Assembly (NCBI GenBank): GCA_029212615.1
Contig: JARGPJ010000004.1
Location: 186,001-250,000, forward strand
Origin: Verrucomicrobiales bacterium
GTDB lineage: Bacteria; Verrucomicrobiota; Verrucomicrobiia; Verrucomicrobiales; DEV007
Length of the DNA: 64,000 bases
Reading direction: 5' to 3'
Below are positions 1 to 8,404 of this stretch, piece by piece. Position 1 is the first letter of the stretch; every line of letters starts with the position of its first letter. The translations under genes were made by a program, and so were the position numbers. The notes beneath the pieces were generated by a model. The model saw only the letters and a program-made list of their open reading frames with translations, was not told the DNA's origin and did no database searches.

Positions 1-528
1 CTTACCGTCTGGGAAACGATCGGAGGCGCGCTCGTCGTTTCCGGTGTTTTCGTGGGGATGGTGAGGACAAAGGAAATCAAAGAGCCGCGGGATCTTGTGT
101 TGGGGACTGCGCTTGCGGCGGGCTCGCACATTATCATGGCGGTGGGGATCCTGATGGTCCGCGACGTTATTCAGGAAGGCTCACTTGTCTGGATCGCCGG
201 CTTTCGTTTCGTGGTGGCGACGGCGGCACTTGCGCTCTTTGCGATGATTCGCGGTGAGGGGAGCACTCTCCTGCTCGCGTTCCAGCGTCGGGACACCTGG
301 AAGGTTACGGTTCCGATGGCTTTGTTAGGGCCCTTTCTGGCCACCTTGTTCTGGATCGCCGGTTTTAAATATCTTACCGCGGGTCGTGCTGCGATTTACA
401 ACCAGATGTCGACCGTGTTTATCATCCTGCTCGCCTGGCTGGTTTTGAAGGAGGAAATGACGACGCGGAAAAGCATCGGAGTTGTTCTGGCGATTGCGGG
501 AGCTGTGCTCGTGGGGATGAACGGCTAG
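1..528 (+). CDS. EamA/DMT-superfamily permease, 3' part
   Basis: This is the C-terminal part of a multi-pass inner-membrane transporter of the drug/metabolite (EamA, 10-TM) type. The reading frame is open from base 1, so the start lies outside the window. About five hydrophobic segments are visible, and the last one ends in the usual Gly-rich pattern of EamA repeat two, with stretches such as VVLAIAGAVLVGMNG. A basic loop (MVRTKEIKEPRD) separates the two EamA halves. The substrate cannot be told from sequence. Its TAG stop overlaps the stop of the converging protease gene: the four bases ctag at 525-528 serve both strands. Confidence 0.85.
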   Translation, partial: LTVWETIGGALVVSGVFVGMVRTKEIKEPRDLVLGTALAAGSHIIMAVGILMVRDVIQEGSLVWIAGFRFVVATAALALFAMIRGEGSTLLLAFQRRDTWKVTVPMALLGPFLATLFWIAGFKYLTAGRAAIYNQMSTVFIILLAWLVLKEEMTTRKSIGVVLAIAGAVLVGMNG

Positions 529-2129
529 CTTCCGGAGAAGTGCCCGATGAGTACGGCGAATGAGTTGTTTGCGGCATGGAGAAGGAAGCACATTCTCAAG
601 TTACCGTTTTTCATTCGCAGCCATCCGAGGATGAAGGAAAGAAAGAGAAGCGGGATAAAGAAGGTAAGCCCGTGCACGATCGCGAAAATCATGGAACTGG
701 CGATGAGCGCTACTTTCGTGGTCCACCTTTTCTCGAGAGCATCGTAGAGGAATCCCCGGAAGAATATTTCTTCGTAGAAGGGAATCGCGATGCCTACGAT
801 GGAGAGTGTCCCGAGTAGCTGGAGGGTGCCTTCGCTCTTCAGGAAAAGGCTTGCGATCTGCTTTCCGAGCGGGCGATCAAGGAGGATCTCGTAGAGATGG
901 CTGTAGCCGTTGGCGATGAGTTGCAGTCCGACAATTCCACCGATGATGATTCCAAGTCCCGAAAGAAACGGTTTCCATCCGGTGACGAATGGACCTGTTC
1001 CAAAGAGGCGACTCCATCCTCCCGAGGCGAGAAGAGCGAGGCAGGTGAGCGTCACGAGGATCGCCCCGATCCAGTGGCCGAAGCCATTATTCAGTCCGGG
1101 CAGAGTGATGTTGAATCCGATCCCGGCGGCGAGAACGGCGATTGAGAGCCAGGCGATGCTGAGGCGTAGCCCGGGCTTTTCCTCCTTGCTCCAGGTGAGG
1201 CGGGTTCGCCAGAAAAGAATCGAGAGGACGATGAGAAGGATCAGGGGAACAAACCAGGCACCTCTGCCGGTGATACCGAGCGCTGATTTGCTGGTTTCGA
1301 GAAACTCCTTCGGATCGATCCGTGAAATTTGTCCGCCGAGAACCGCTGCGGTGATCTTGACGGCGCCGGCCATTTTGAGATCTTCTTCAAGGTCGACGGA
1401 TTGTTCGGGGCGTTCCTGAAAACCTTTCTGGGCTCTTTCAGCGTAGTCGAAGGCTTTGTCGAATTTCTCCTGATGGGCGAATACTTTTGCCCGCCAGAGG
1501 AGACAGGTCGAGCTCGCGGGAAGAGCTTTTTCAACAAAGGTGAGAATCGAATCAGCCTGTGCGGGGTCTTTCTCGAGTCCATACCATCCGAAGAGATGTG
1601 CCTGCGCCAGCGGGATCGCTGATCGGCTGGCACTCGTGAATCCCGCCTCGAGGACTTCCTTATAGATTCCCTCAGCCCGGAGGAAGTGAGCTTTCTGAAG
1701 CGCTTCGTTCCCCTCTGCGGCGATACCCTGCTCCTGAAAATATTCGCCGAGAAGGTAGAGGCCTTCCGGATGATTCAAATCCAATCCGACGCGAAAGGCT
1801 GCTTCCGCTTTCGCAATGTCCTGCGGGGTGCCGATTCCATCGAGATGGAAGAATCCGACCTGCCAAACGTGAGGTTCTATTCCCGATTCGGCGTCTTTCA
1901 GAACTTGAGGAAAGATTGTTTCTTCAAGCAGTTTCCGTTCTTCTTCAGGACTCAGATCCTGCTTTTTGCCTTTCGGATATCTGATTCCCCAAATCCGTTC
2001 GCGATCCTGATTGCTCTGAATGGAGAAGCTGAGTTGGTCTGAATGCTTTTCCTCTGCTCTGGCCAGGTTCGCAGCAAGGACGATGAAGAGAAACAGGCCC
2101 GATGTGATTTCAGAGATGAATTTTCCCAT
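525..2129 (-). CDS. Exported Sel1/TPR-repeat protein fused to a CPBP (Abi) intramembrane protease
   Basis: The start is placed at an ATG at 2129 because a typical signal peptide or first TM follows (MGKFISEITSGLFLFIVLAA). Residues about 60-270 carry Sel1/TPR-like helical repeats (HVWQVGFFHLDGIG, YLLGEYFQEQG). About eight hydrophobic segments follow. The CPBP motifs are intact: E453, E454 and R458 in EEIFFRG, a downstream FAIVHG and a final LLHAANNS. Known members are Rce1-like membrane glutamic proteases that act on prenylated proteins, bacteriocins or anti-sigma factors. The repeat domain probably presents substrates on the periplasmic side (inference). The gene is monocistronic and converges on the EamA gene. 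Confidence 0.85.
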   Translation of the reverse strand: MGKFISEITSGLFLFIVLAANLARAEEKHSDQLSFSIQSNQDRERIWGIRYPKGKKQDLSPEEERKLLEETIFPQVLKDAESGIEPHVWQVGFFHLDGIGTPQDIAKAEAAFRVGLDLNHPEGLYLLGEYFQEQGIAAEGNEALQKAHFLRAEGIYKEVLEAGFTSASRSAIPLAQAHLFGWYGLEKDPAQADSILTFVEKALPASSTCLLWRAKVFAHQEKFDKAFDYAERAQKGFQERPEQSVDLEEDLKMAGAVKITAAVLGGQISRIDPKEFLETSKSALGITGRGAWFVPLILLIVLSILFWRTRLTWSKEEKPGLRLSIAWLSIAVLAAGIGFNITLPGLNNGFGHWIGAILVTLTCLALLASGGWSRLFGTGPFVTGWKPFLSGLGIIIGGIVGLQLIANGYSHLYEILLDRPLGKQIASLFLKSEGTLQLLGTLSIVGIAIPFYEEIFFRGFLYDALEKRWTTKVALIASSMIFAIVHGLTFFIPLLFLSFILGWLRMKNGNLRMCFLLHAANNSFAVLIGHFSGS

Positions 2130-2167
2130 GTGTCGTTGGGGAAACGATAACGCGGATTTCAGGCTCT

Positions 2168-2312
2168 TTGTATTAAAATTATGGTTTATTATAAAGAATC
2201 CGGGCTGCCCGCTGTCCCTGTCCACGGTTGGCGTTTGTGGATGGCGCAGTGTTGTTTTCTATTTTCGCTGTGCCGGATGAATAGCACCGGGAACTCCGGT
2301 GTTGAGTTTTTT
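2168..2312 (+). ncRNA. Candidate small transcript between divergent genes
   Basis: A promoter-like pair TTGTAT (2168-2173), 16-bp spacer, TATAAA (2190-2195) lies upstream of a good hairpin-plus-T-run terminator (2284-2312) on the same strand. No convincing gene lies between them, so the transcript would be about 110 nt starting near 2203. The short reading frames here have no recognisable protein signature. An alternative is that the terminator ends an antisense or readthrough transcript. No RNA family was recognised. Confidence 0.28.
2284..2312 (+). terminator. Rho-independent terminator-like hairpin
   Basis: Perfect 6-bp stem CACCGG/CCGGTG (2285-2290 with 2296-2301) around a GAACT loop, followed five bases later by six T residues (2307-2312). 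It sits about 90 bp upstream of the next + strand gene, so it cannot terminate that gene. Confidence 0.55.
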
Positions 2313-2399
2313 CACCCTGCAGAGGAGTGCTCAGGAACCGTGATCAAGTCTGGCGAAGCGCTTGCCGTCTAAAACTGGGAGTGGTAATTCGCTCTTATC

Positions 2400-3050
2400 A
2401 TGATGAAGCCTCTCTGTCTGTCTATCGCCCTGGTGTTGCCACTTCTCGGATTTGCCGGGGAAAGCGTGGAATCTGAACTCTTTGAAACGACGACTCTCGT
2501 ATATTCTGAGGATTTTGACGGAGAGTTGGATCTCGATTTCTGGGAGGTTCGTCAGGCGAGCACCTGGAAGATTGAAGATGGTATTCTTAAGGGCAGCGAG
2601 TCATCGAAAGAATTTCAGGCGAAGAAAATTGCGGCGGGCGACAAGGCGCACGCCGGTTTCAAACCGGTGATCTGGCTGAAGCAAGTGCCCGCCGAATTCG
2701 TCTGCACGATGCGTTTTCGCTACACTGGTGAGAAAAATCATGCCAAGTACCCGCTTCTTGACCTCGGGCATCACTTTCACACCATCACTTTTGGCATCGA
2801 TAAAACAAAGCTGTCAATTCTGAGTGACGAGGAGGTCGTTCGGATCGAGGAGCCGCTTCTACCTCGTGGCGAGTGGGCCGAAGTTAAAATCGAGCTGAAG
2901 AAGGGCGTTATCCTCTTAACACTGAATGGGATAACAAATCGCTTTGAGAGTGATCTGATCGATATGGGAGATCAGCGTCAAATTGATTTCAAAGGACTCG
3001 ATTTTGGTACCTGCGAGATCGATTGGGTACGGGTTTGGTCGGGAGAGTAG
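2400..3050 (+). CDS. Exported DUF1080-like (concanavalin A-like) protein
   Basis: This 216-residue protein starts with a signal peptide (MMKPLCLSIALVLPLLGFAG). The rest resembles a single jelly-roll domain of the DUF1080/3-keto-disaccharide hydrolase type: VYSEDFDGELDLDFWEVR, TWKIEDGILKG, a VCTMRFRY strand, GEWAEVKIELKKG and a terminal IDWVRVWSGE. Such domains are very common in PVC genomes and act on or bind glycosides outside the cytoplasm. No catalytic residues can be assigned with confidence, so binding without catalysis is possible. The gene appears monocistronic, 75 bp upstream of the subunit-3 gene. Confidence 0.7.
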   Translation: MMKPLCLSIALVLPLLGFAGESVESELFETTTLVYSEDFDGELDLDFWEVRQASTWKIEDGILKGSESSKEFQAKKIAAGDKAHAGFKPVIWLKQVPAEFVCTMRFRYTGEKNHAKYPLLDLGHHFHTITFGIDKTKLSILSDEEVVRIEEPLLPRGEWAEVKIELKKGVILLTLNGITNRFESDLIDMGDQRQIDFKGLDFGTCEIDWVRVWSGE

Positions 3051-3124
3051 AAACATGCTAGGGAGGTAATCACGGGAGAGCGAGACGCTTGACCGGGCGG
3101 CAGGGTATTCTATCTTGCTGTCTC

Positions 3125-3664
3125 ATGATGAATCGTCGAGAAGCTGTCCACAGAATGTCCCTCATGTTTGGAGGGGCGCTTTCCGCTCAAATTACTTCGG
3201 GCCTCATGGGTGAGGTGCTGAACAATGGTCCGAGTGTTGAAGTGACCGATGAGAGGCGAACTCTGATCACTGAGCTCGCTGATGTCATTATTCCTGACAC
3301 TGACACCCCCGGCGCGAAAGCTGCCGGAGCCGAGGAGTTCATCATTCGTGTGATACGTGACTGTCATCCCCTTAAGGCTCAGGAGAGTTTTTATAAGGGG
3401 CTGGAGCGTTTCAACGAGGTAAGCCAGTCAGCACACGGTAAAAATTTCGCTGAGTTGGATGAAGAACAGAAGATCGCGATCACGACGGAACTTTCGAAGA
3501 GCTACGGAGCCTTTTTTAAGCAGATGGTTCAGCTGACCAAGATAGGTTACTTTACTTCTGAAATTGGGGCGACCGAGGCGCTTGAGTATGTGCTCGTTCC
3601 CGGGAGGTTCGAAGGCGACATTCCTTTTGAGAAAGGGCAGAAAGCCTGGGCGATCTCGCGATAG
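3125..3664 (+). CDS. Gluconate 2-dehydrogenase subunit 3 family protein (Tat signal)
   Basis: Small subunit of membrane flavin dehydrogenases (PF13618 type). The tandem ATGs at 3125 and 3128 give an N-terminus MMNRREAVHRMSLMFGG with a twin-arginine-like signal. The family signature follows: LITELADVIIPDTDTPGAKAAGAEEFI, then a helical region ending near YVLVPGRFEGDIPF. Family members partner the GMC flavoprotein subunit, and the next gene is exactly that. The subunit carries the Tat signal while the GMC protein has none, so it probably escorts the folded flavoprotein through the Tat pore. No cytochrome subunit is encoded nearby. Confidence 0.8.
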   Translation: MMNRREAVHRMSLMFGGALSAQITSGLMGEVLNNGPSVEVTDERRTLITELADVIIPDTDTPGAKAAGAEEFIIRVIRDCHPLKAQESFYKGLERFNEVSQSAHGKNFAELDEEQKIAITTELSKSYGAFFKQMVQLTKIGYFTSEIGATEALEYVLVPGRFEGDIPFEKGQKAWAISR

Positions 3665-3798
3665 AGAAGATCAGTATTTTCGACACGAACAGGACCGAAT
3701 GAAAGAAATGGTCCCGAAGACACCAGTTCCTGTGCGCCCCTCAGCGAAAGACCAGACATCACAGCTCCCCCTTCCCTGCCAATTCTCCCCTTAACTTT

Positions 3799-3837
3799 CC
3801 CGCGTGAGCGGGGCTAACGACTACGCCGCCGAGCGGC
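3799..3837 (+). promoter_or_regulatory. Two successive GC-rich hairpins in the GMC leader
   Basis: CCCGC-GTGA-GCGGG (3799-3812), a 5-bp stem with a GNRA tetraloop, is followed by GCCGC-CGA-GCGGC (3825-3837). The second ends 9 bp before the ATG of the GMC gene. Neither has a T-run. They may protect the mRNA segment or tune translation of the second cistron. Confidence 0.4.
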
Positions 3838-3846
3838 AATTTTATT

Positions 3847-5562
3847 ATGCCCAATCTTAACATCGAAGCTAAGAAAGCGAATACCTACGATGCCATCGTC
3901 ATTGGATCCGGAGTCTCCGGTGGCTTCGCTGCCAAAGAACTGACCGAGAAGGGTCTCAAAGTCCTCATGCTTGAGCGTGGTAAAATGCTCAATCATATCG
4001 CCGACTACGAGGACGCGATGAAGAATCCGTGGGATTTGGACTACAACGGGAAGCTCACCAATGAGCAGCGTGAACGTTCTCCCAAGCTTGCCCGGGATTA
4101 TCCCTACAACGAGATGACGGCGAACTACTGGTTTCGCGATCAGGACTCGATGTATGTTGAGAAGAAGCGTTTTGATTGGTATCGCCCCGACATCGTGGGC
4201 GGCAAGTCGATCATGTGGGGACGGCAGTGCTACCGTTTCAGTGACATTGATTTCGAAGCGAACGTGAAGGAAGGCATCGCGGTGGATTGGCCTATCCGTT
4301 ATGAGGACATCGCTCCCTGGTATTCCTATGTTGAAAAGTTTGCGGGGATTTCCGGCGAGGCGCTCGGTTTGCCTCAGCTTCCTGACAGCGAATTCCTTCC
4401 TCCCATGGAGATGACCTTCGTCGAGAAGGAAGTCCGGAAACGTCTCGAAAAGAATTTTCCCGGTCGAAATTTGACGATCGGTCGCGTCGCGAACCTTTCG
4501 GCAGCGAAGGAGCAGCAGCTTGGCGTCGGTCGTGGACCCTGCATGTATCGCAACCGTTGTTCGTGGGGCTGTCCGTTCGGGGCTTATTTCAGCACGCAGT
4601 CCGCCACCCTGCCAGCCGCGACTGCGACGGGAAATCTGACTCTCCGTCCCGATTCCATCGTCCGGGAAATCGTGTTCGACAATGATACACAGAGAGCGAC
4701 CGGCGTCAGCGTGATTGATTCGCAGACCAATGAAGAGCGGGAGTTTCATGCTCCTCTTGTCTTCGTCTGCGCGAGTACTATTGGCACGACGGCAATCCTT
4801 TTGAATTCGATATCAGATCGCTTTCCGAATGGTTTCGGGAATGACTCAGGTGAGCTTGGGCATAACCTTATGGATCACCATTTTCGCGCCGGTGCCCGGG
4901 GCACCTGGGAGGGTGACCACGACCGATACGTCTACGGACGTCGCGCCAACGGCATCTACGTTCCCCGCTATCGCAATATCGGTGATGACAAACGCGACTA
5001 CACCCGTGGATTCGGTTATCAGGGAGGCGCGAGCCGCCAGGGATGGGAGCGCAGTGTGGCTGAGCTCAGTTTCGGTAAGGACATGAAAGAAGCCCTCACC
5101 GAACCGGGTGACTGGACCATGGGTCTCGGCGGTTTCGGAGAAACCCTCCCCTACCACGAGAATAAAATGTGGCTCGATCGCGATAACTTCGACAAGTGGG
5201 GCATCCCCGTGGTCGCCTTTGATGCCGAGTTCAAAGAGAACGAAAGGCTTATGCGCGAGGACATGAAGAATGACGCCGCTGAGATGCTGGAGTCCTCCGG
5301 CCTTAAGAATGTGAAGACTTTCGAAAACGAATCCTACCCCGGCACCGCGATCCATGAAATGGGCACCGCGCGAATGGGCTGGGATCCTGAGACCTCAGTC
5401 TGCAACCGGAACAATCAGGTTCACGCGGCGAAGAACGTCTTCCTCACCGACGGCGCATGCATGACTTCCGCCTCCTGTGTGAATCCATCTCTGACTTTCA
5501 TGGCGCTGACGGCAAGGGCCGTGGATTTTGCAGTGGAAGAGATGAAGAAGGGTGATTTGTAG
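3847..5562 (+). CDS. GMC-family FAD-dependent oxidoreductase
   Basis: Flavoprotein subunit of a gluconate/sugar dehydrogenase-like enzyme, 571 residues. The N-terminal dinucleotide motif is complete (YDAIVIGSGVSGGFAAKEL, then VLMLERG). A Cys-rich stretch near residue 240 (CMYRNRCSWGCPFGAYF) is typical of this subgroup. The C-terminal GMC_oxred_C part reads HEMGTARMG ... NVFLTDGACMTSASCVNPSLTFMALTARA, where the His and Asn active-site pair is expected. There is no signal peptide, so export probably relies on the Tat-tagged subunit 3 encoded 180 bp upstream. It probably oxidises a sugar or polyol and passes electrons to an unlinked cytochrome. The substrate is unknown. Confidence 0.9.
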   Translation: MPNLNIEAKKANTYDAIVIGSGVSGGFAAKELTEKGLKVLMLERGKMLNHIADYEDAMKNPWDLDYNGKLTNEQRERSPKLARDYPYNEMTANYWFRDQDSMYVEKKRFDWYRPDIVGGKSIMWGRQCYRFSDIDFEANVKEGIAVDWPIRYEDIAPWYSYVEKFAGISGEALGLPQLPDSEFLPPMEMTFVEKEVRKRLEKNFPGRNLTIGRVANLSAAKEQQLGVGRGPCMYRNRCSWGCPFGAYFSTQSATLPAATATGNLTLRPDSIVREIVFDNDTQRATGVSVIDSQTNEEREFHAPLVFVCASTIGTTAILLNSISDRFPNGFGNDSGELGHNLMDHHFRAGARGTWEGDHDRYVYGRRANGIYVPRYRNIGDDKRDYTRGFGYQGGASRQGWERSVAELSFGKDMKEALTEPGDWTMGLGGFGETLPYHENKMWLDRDNFDKWGIPVVAFDAEFKENERLMREDMKNDAAEMLESSGLKNVKTFENESYPGTAIHEMGTARMGWDPETSVCNRNNQVHAAKNVFLTDGACMTSASCVNPSLTFMALTARAVDFAVEEMKKGDL

Positions 5563-5566
5563 AGGT

Positions 5567-5588
5567 GGGGAGTCTTCATTTTCTCCCC
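5567..5588. terminator. Possible hairpin between converging genes
   Basis: GGGGAG (5567-5572) and CTCCCC (5583-5588) form a 6-bp stem with a 10-nt loop just after the GMC stop. There is no clear T-run, so terminator activity is uncertain. Confidence 0.3.
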
Positions 5589-5667
5589 GCTGAGGCGAAT
5601 TGGAGAAATCCGGCCAGAGTTTAGTCGATTTGTCTGAGGCATGACACCGATGACAGGTCGGAGCTTT

Positions 5668-6720
5668 TTATCGTGAATCTCGAGATTCACCCGGCTCCGG
5701 TTTGCTCGTCAAAAGAGGTTCAATAAAATCGAGGGAGCTGCGGAGTACTTTTTCCACCGTTTCAGTGCTGGTGCGATTGCCCCAGTAGAAGCCATGGTCT
5801 TCGCCGGGATAGTTCTCGATGCGGAGCGATTTCCCGGCGGCTTCTATCGTGGGAAAGATGAGATCGAAGTTGATGTTCTTCAGGGGGTGCCGGTCGCCAT
5901 GGTGAATGAGAATCGGGCATGAAATGGCGGCGATTTTTCTCTCCATGATTTCCCGCAGTTCGTCGGTGTAGAGGGTCGGGTAGTCTTTCATTGAGGATTC
6001 GCGGTTGGCGATGCCGGTCATGACACCACTGAAGAGAACGCTGGCAGGTTCTCCGGCGATAACAGCGAGAGGGTCGGCGTCCGGGCTGCCGGCGAGTTCC
6101 AGCGCGATGCTCCCTCCCCCGCTCGTTCCGAAAATGATGACATTTTCGGAGTCGACTTCGGGGAGTTTCTTCACGGCTTGAACGATGGCAATGGAGTCGA
6201 GGATGGGTCCTCTTGATTGAGGCTCCTCTCCATAGGTGCGGAAGGTGCCGCAAACGGCGATGTATCCGGCGGCGAGAAACCGGGTTGGTGTCGGGCCGTT
6301 GGTTACGTTGTCGACGAGTTCATGCAGGCGACGGTTTCCGAGGCTGCCGTGGATGAAGATGACAGCCGGGAGAGGCCGGTCGGCCTTCGGGGCACGATAG
6401 GCAATTTCGAGTTTGTAGCCGTCGGAGGCGGTGACGGAAAGCATCTGCACGGGACTGTCTTCTTCGGAAACGTTGACAGGGGCGACGGTGGCCACTTCAT
6501 CGCTGCCATCTCCTCTCGTCGTGTTGCTACGCGATGGTTTGCCGGCGGCGCGAGCTTCCATCGCGGTTTTCAGGTAGGCGCTGTCTTCCTCGCTCAGCGT
6601 TTGTCCGTTTTGCATTTTCCGGCGCAGTTCTTTTGCCCGGTCCCAGTCAATCTCAGCAGTGAGGCCTGTTGAGATGAGGGAGAGGGTGGCGGTGAGGAGT
6701 GTGATCGTCGTCTTTTTCAT
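5668..6720 (-). CDS. Exported alpha/beta hydrolase (dienelactone hydrolase/S9-like)
   Basis: 350 residues with a signal peptide (MKKTTITLLTATLSLISTG). A helical EF-hand-free linker of about 70 residues precedes the hydrolase domain. The oxyanion region is FIHGSLGNR (about 122-130), the nucleophile elbow is GTSGGGS with Ser200, and the likely acid and base are in HHGDRHP and GEDHGFYWG. It probably acts on an ester or lactone in the periplasm. Its ATG overlaps the stop of the MarR gene by four bases (ATGA, 6717-6720), so the two form an operon and the hydrolase is probably under MarR control. Confidence 0.85.
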   Translation of the reverse strand: MKKTTITLLTATLSLISTGLTAEIDWDRAKELRRKMQNGQTLSEEDSAYLKTAMEARAAGKPSRSNTTRGDGSDEVATVAPVNVSEEDSPVQMLSVTASDGYKLEIAYRAPKADRPLPAVIFIHGSLGNRRLHELVDNVTNGPTPTRFLAAGYIAVCGTFRTYGEEPQSRGPILDSIAIVQAVKKLPEVDSENVIIFGTSGGGSIALELAGSPDADPLAVIAGEPASVLFSGVMTGIANRESSMKDYPTLYTDELREIMERKIAAISCPILIHHGDRHPLKNINFDLIFPTIEAAGKSLRIENYPGEDHGFYWGNRTSTETVEKVLRSSLDFIEPLLTSKPEPGESRDSR

Positions 6721-7214
6721 GGGTTTTCCGTCTTTGGTTTCGGTTTGTCGAGGGCTTTGAGTTCCCCATTGATATTGGTGGTCGCGCGGAGGAGGAGGTC
6801 GGCGAATTGCTCCCGCTCCCGGGTTGAAAATCCCCGGCAGATGGTCGACTCGATGTGGTTGGCGAGCTCGAAGCAGTCAGGCATGAGGTCACGTGCTTCA
6901 GCGGTGAGGGAGATTCTGATGGCGCGTCCATCGTCAGGATCGGGTCGAGTTGTGACGAGGCCGAGCGCGCGAACTTTATCGACGAGTCGGGCCATGGTGG
7001 AGCGGGCAAGTCCGAGGCGGGTTCCGATTTCCGAGGCAGTGAGGTCATCCTGCCGAAAGAGGGCGAAGAGGATGTTTCCGATTCCGGGCCGCAGTTTTCT
7101 GTCGAGGCCTCTGGTTTTGAGGAGACGTCCGAGCATTCCCAGGTAGGAATAGTAGGCCCGGCCAAGAAAGAGGGCGATTTGAGATTCGGGATCGTCGGAG
7201 GCTGAGGTGATCAT
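6717..7214 (-). CDS. MarR-family transcriptional regulator
   Basis: 165-residue winged-helix regulator. The core is visible: LRPGIGNILFALFRQDDLTASEIGTRLGLARSTMARLVDKVRALGLVTTRPDPDDGRAIRISLT, containing the recognition helix and the wing with the conserved DxR (DDGRA). Family members are dimeric repressors that release DNA on binding phenolic or other small ligands. A perfect inverted repeat lies directly in front of the start codon, so it probably represses itself and the co-transcribed hydrolase. An AGGG six bases before the ATG supports the start at 7214. Confidence 0.92.
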   Translation of the reverse strand: MITSASDDPESQIALFLGRAYYSYLGMLGRLLKTRGLDRKLRPGIGNILFALFRQDDLTASEIGTRLGLARSTMARLVDKVRALGLVTTRPDPDDGRAIRISLTAEARDLMPDCFELANHIESTICRGFSTREREQFADLLLRATTNINGELKALDKPKPKTENP

Positions 7215-7215
7215 A

Positions 7216-7233
7216 TTGTTCCCTATGGAACAA
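7216..7233. promoter_or_regulatory. MarR operator
   Basis: TTGTTCCCTATGGAACAA: two perfect 7-bp arms (TTGTTCC/GGAACAA) around CTAT. It begins two bases upstream of the MarR ATG and covers its ribosome binding site. The TTGTT/AACAA spacing is usual for MarR dimers. Bound repressor would block the promoter-proximal transcript of the marR-hydrolase operon. Confidence 0.75.
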
Positions 7234-7375
7234 ACAAAGCGGAATAGAGTTTCTATTTTTATGCTTATTTTGGGGTCAGGTTGATTTGCTCCCCTTTGTT
7301 ACCATTCTCGAATTGCTCCATATCCGAAAAGCGCCTACCGATCCTTCAACGGAATTGTGCCTCTCTGCTCTTGAT

Positions 7376-8389
7376 ATGAAATCTCCTGAACCTCGATACG
7401 GCTCTGATGAGCAGGGCCTTGTCTGGGCCTATTCGTTCCGTCCGGGAGAAGCCGGGGAGCCAATCACGGGAGATGAAGCGGCAAGAATATTGTCAGGCAA
7501 ACAGGGAGAGGAGTCGGCGTTCATCTGGCTTCACTTCTCCCTTTCCAATGCCGCCGCCGCTCCCTGGATGCGGGAGAACCTGGCTCTGCCGGATGCCTAT
7601 TTTGACGACCTGAATGAAACAGTTGGCGCGACCCGGATCGAGCAAAACGAAAACACGCTCGTTGCGGTGGTTCACGATATCCTCTTTGATTTCACCTTTG
7701 ATCCGTCGGCGATCGCGACCTTGCGTCTCTGCATTGGACCGCGCTTTATGGTGAGTGCCCGAATGCGCCCCCTTCGTTCGGTGGACCGGCTTCGTTCATC
7801 GGTTCGTTCCGGGGAACCCTTCCGCTCCCCGGCTGATATGCTCGGGGTGCTGATGACAGATCAGGCTGACGTCCTGGTTCAGGTGATTCGCCGGACGACA
7901 GGAAAGGTTGATAAGATTGAAGACAGTCTCCTCGCGAATCGTATCTCCAGTAACCGGAAGGATCTCAGTAACTTGAGGCGAACTCTTGTTCGGCTTCAGC
8001 GTCTTCTCGCTCCGGAACCGGCGGCGCTGTTTCGTCTCTTGAGTCGTCCTCCTGCCTGGATCAGTGGTCCTGATCTTCAGGAGTTGCGGGAGGCAACGGA
8101 GGAATTCTCCACGGCGGTGCAGGATTCAATCGCGCTGACCGAGCGGATCAAAATTCTGCAGGAGGAACTCTATGCGCTTACCACTGAGCATAGTAATCGC
8201 ACGCTCTTCGTGCTGACCCTGGTGACAGTGCTCGCCCTTCCCGTGAATTTGGTCGCGGGTCTTTTCGGGATGAATGTCGGGGGAATCCCGCTCGCGGAAA
8301 ATCAGGCGGGGTTTTTCATCGTCGTCGGGATTCTCGTGACGGTGACCACTTTCCTTGCGGTTCGCGCGCTGGGAAAGTGGAGTGACTGA
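7376..8389 (+). CDS. CorA/ZntB-like divalent cation transporter
   Basis: 337 residues from the ATG at 7376. A longer frame from a TTG at 7286 is open, but the ATG gives the usual ZntB length of about 330. A soluble N-terminal domain contains FIWLHFSLSNAAAAPWMREN. A long helix (about 190-270) follows, then two C-terminal TM helices. The signature loop after TM1 is GMNVGGIP, matching ZntB (Zn2+ flux) rather than the GMN-plus-acidic pattern of Mg2+ CorA. It is a pentameric inner-membrane channel by family knowledge. It is divergent from the MarR operon. Confidence 0.88.
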   Translation: MKSPEPRYGSDEQGLVWAYSFRPGEAGEPITGDEAARILSGKQGEESAFIWLHFSLSNAAAAPWMRENLALPDAYFDDLNETVGATRIEQNENTLVAVVHDILFDFTFDPSAIATLRLCIGPRFMVSARMRPLRSVDRLRSSVRSGEPFRSPADMLGVLMTDQADVLVQVIRRTTGKVDKIEDSLLANRISSNRKDLSNLRRTLVRLQRLLAPEPAALFRLLSRPPAWISGPDLQELREATEEFSTAVQDSIALTERIKILQEELYALTTEHSNRTLFVLTLVTVLALPVNLVAGLFGMNVGGIPLAENQAGFFIVVGILVTVTTFLAVRALGKWSD

Positions 8390-8404
8390 GGAGAGGCGTT
8401 TTTT

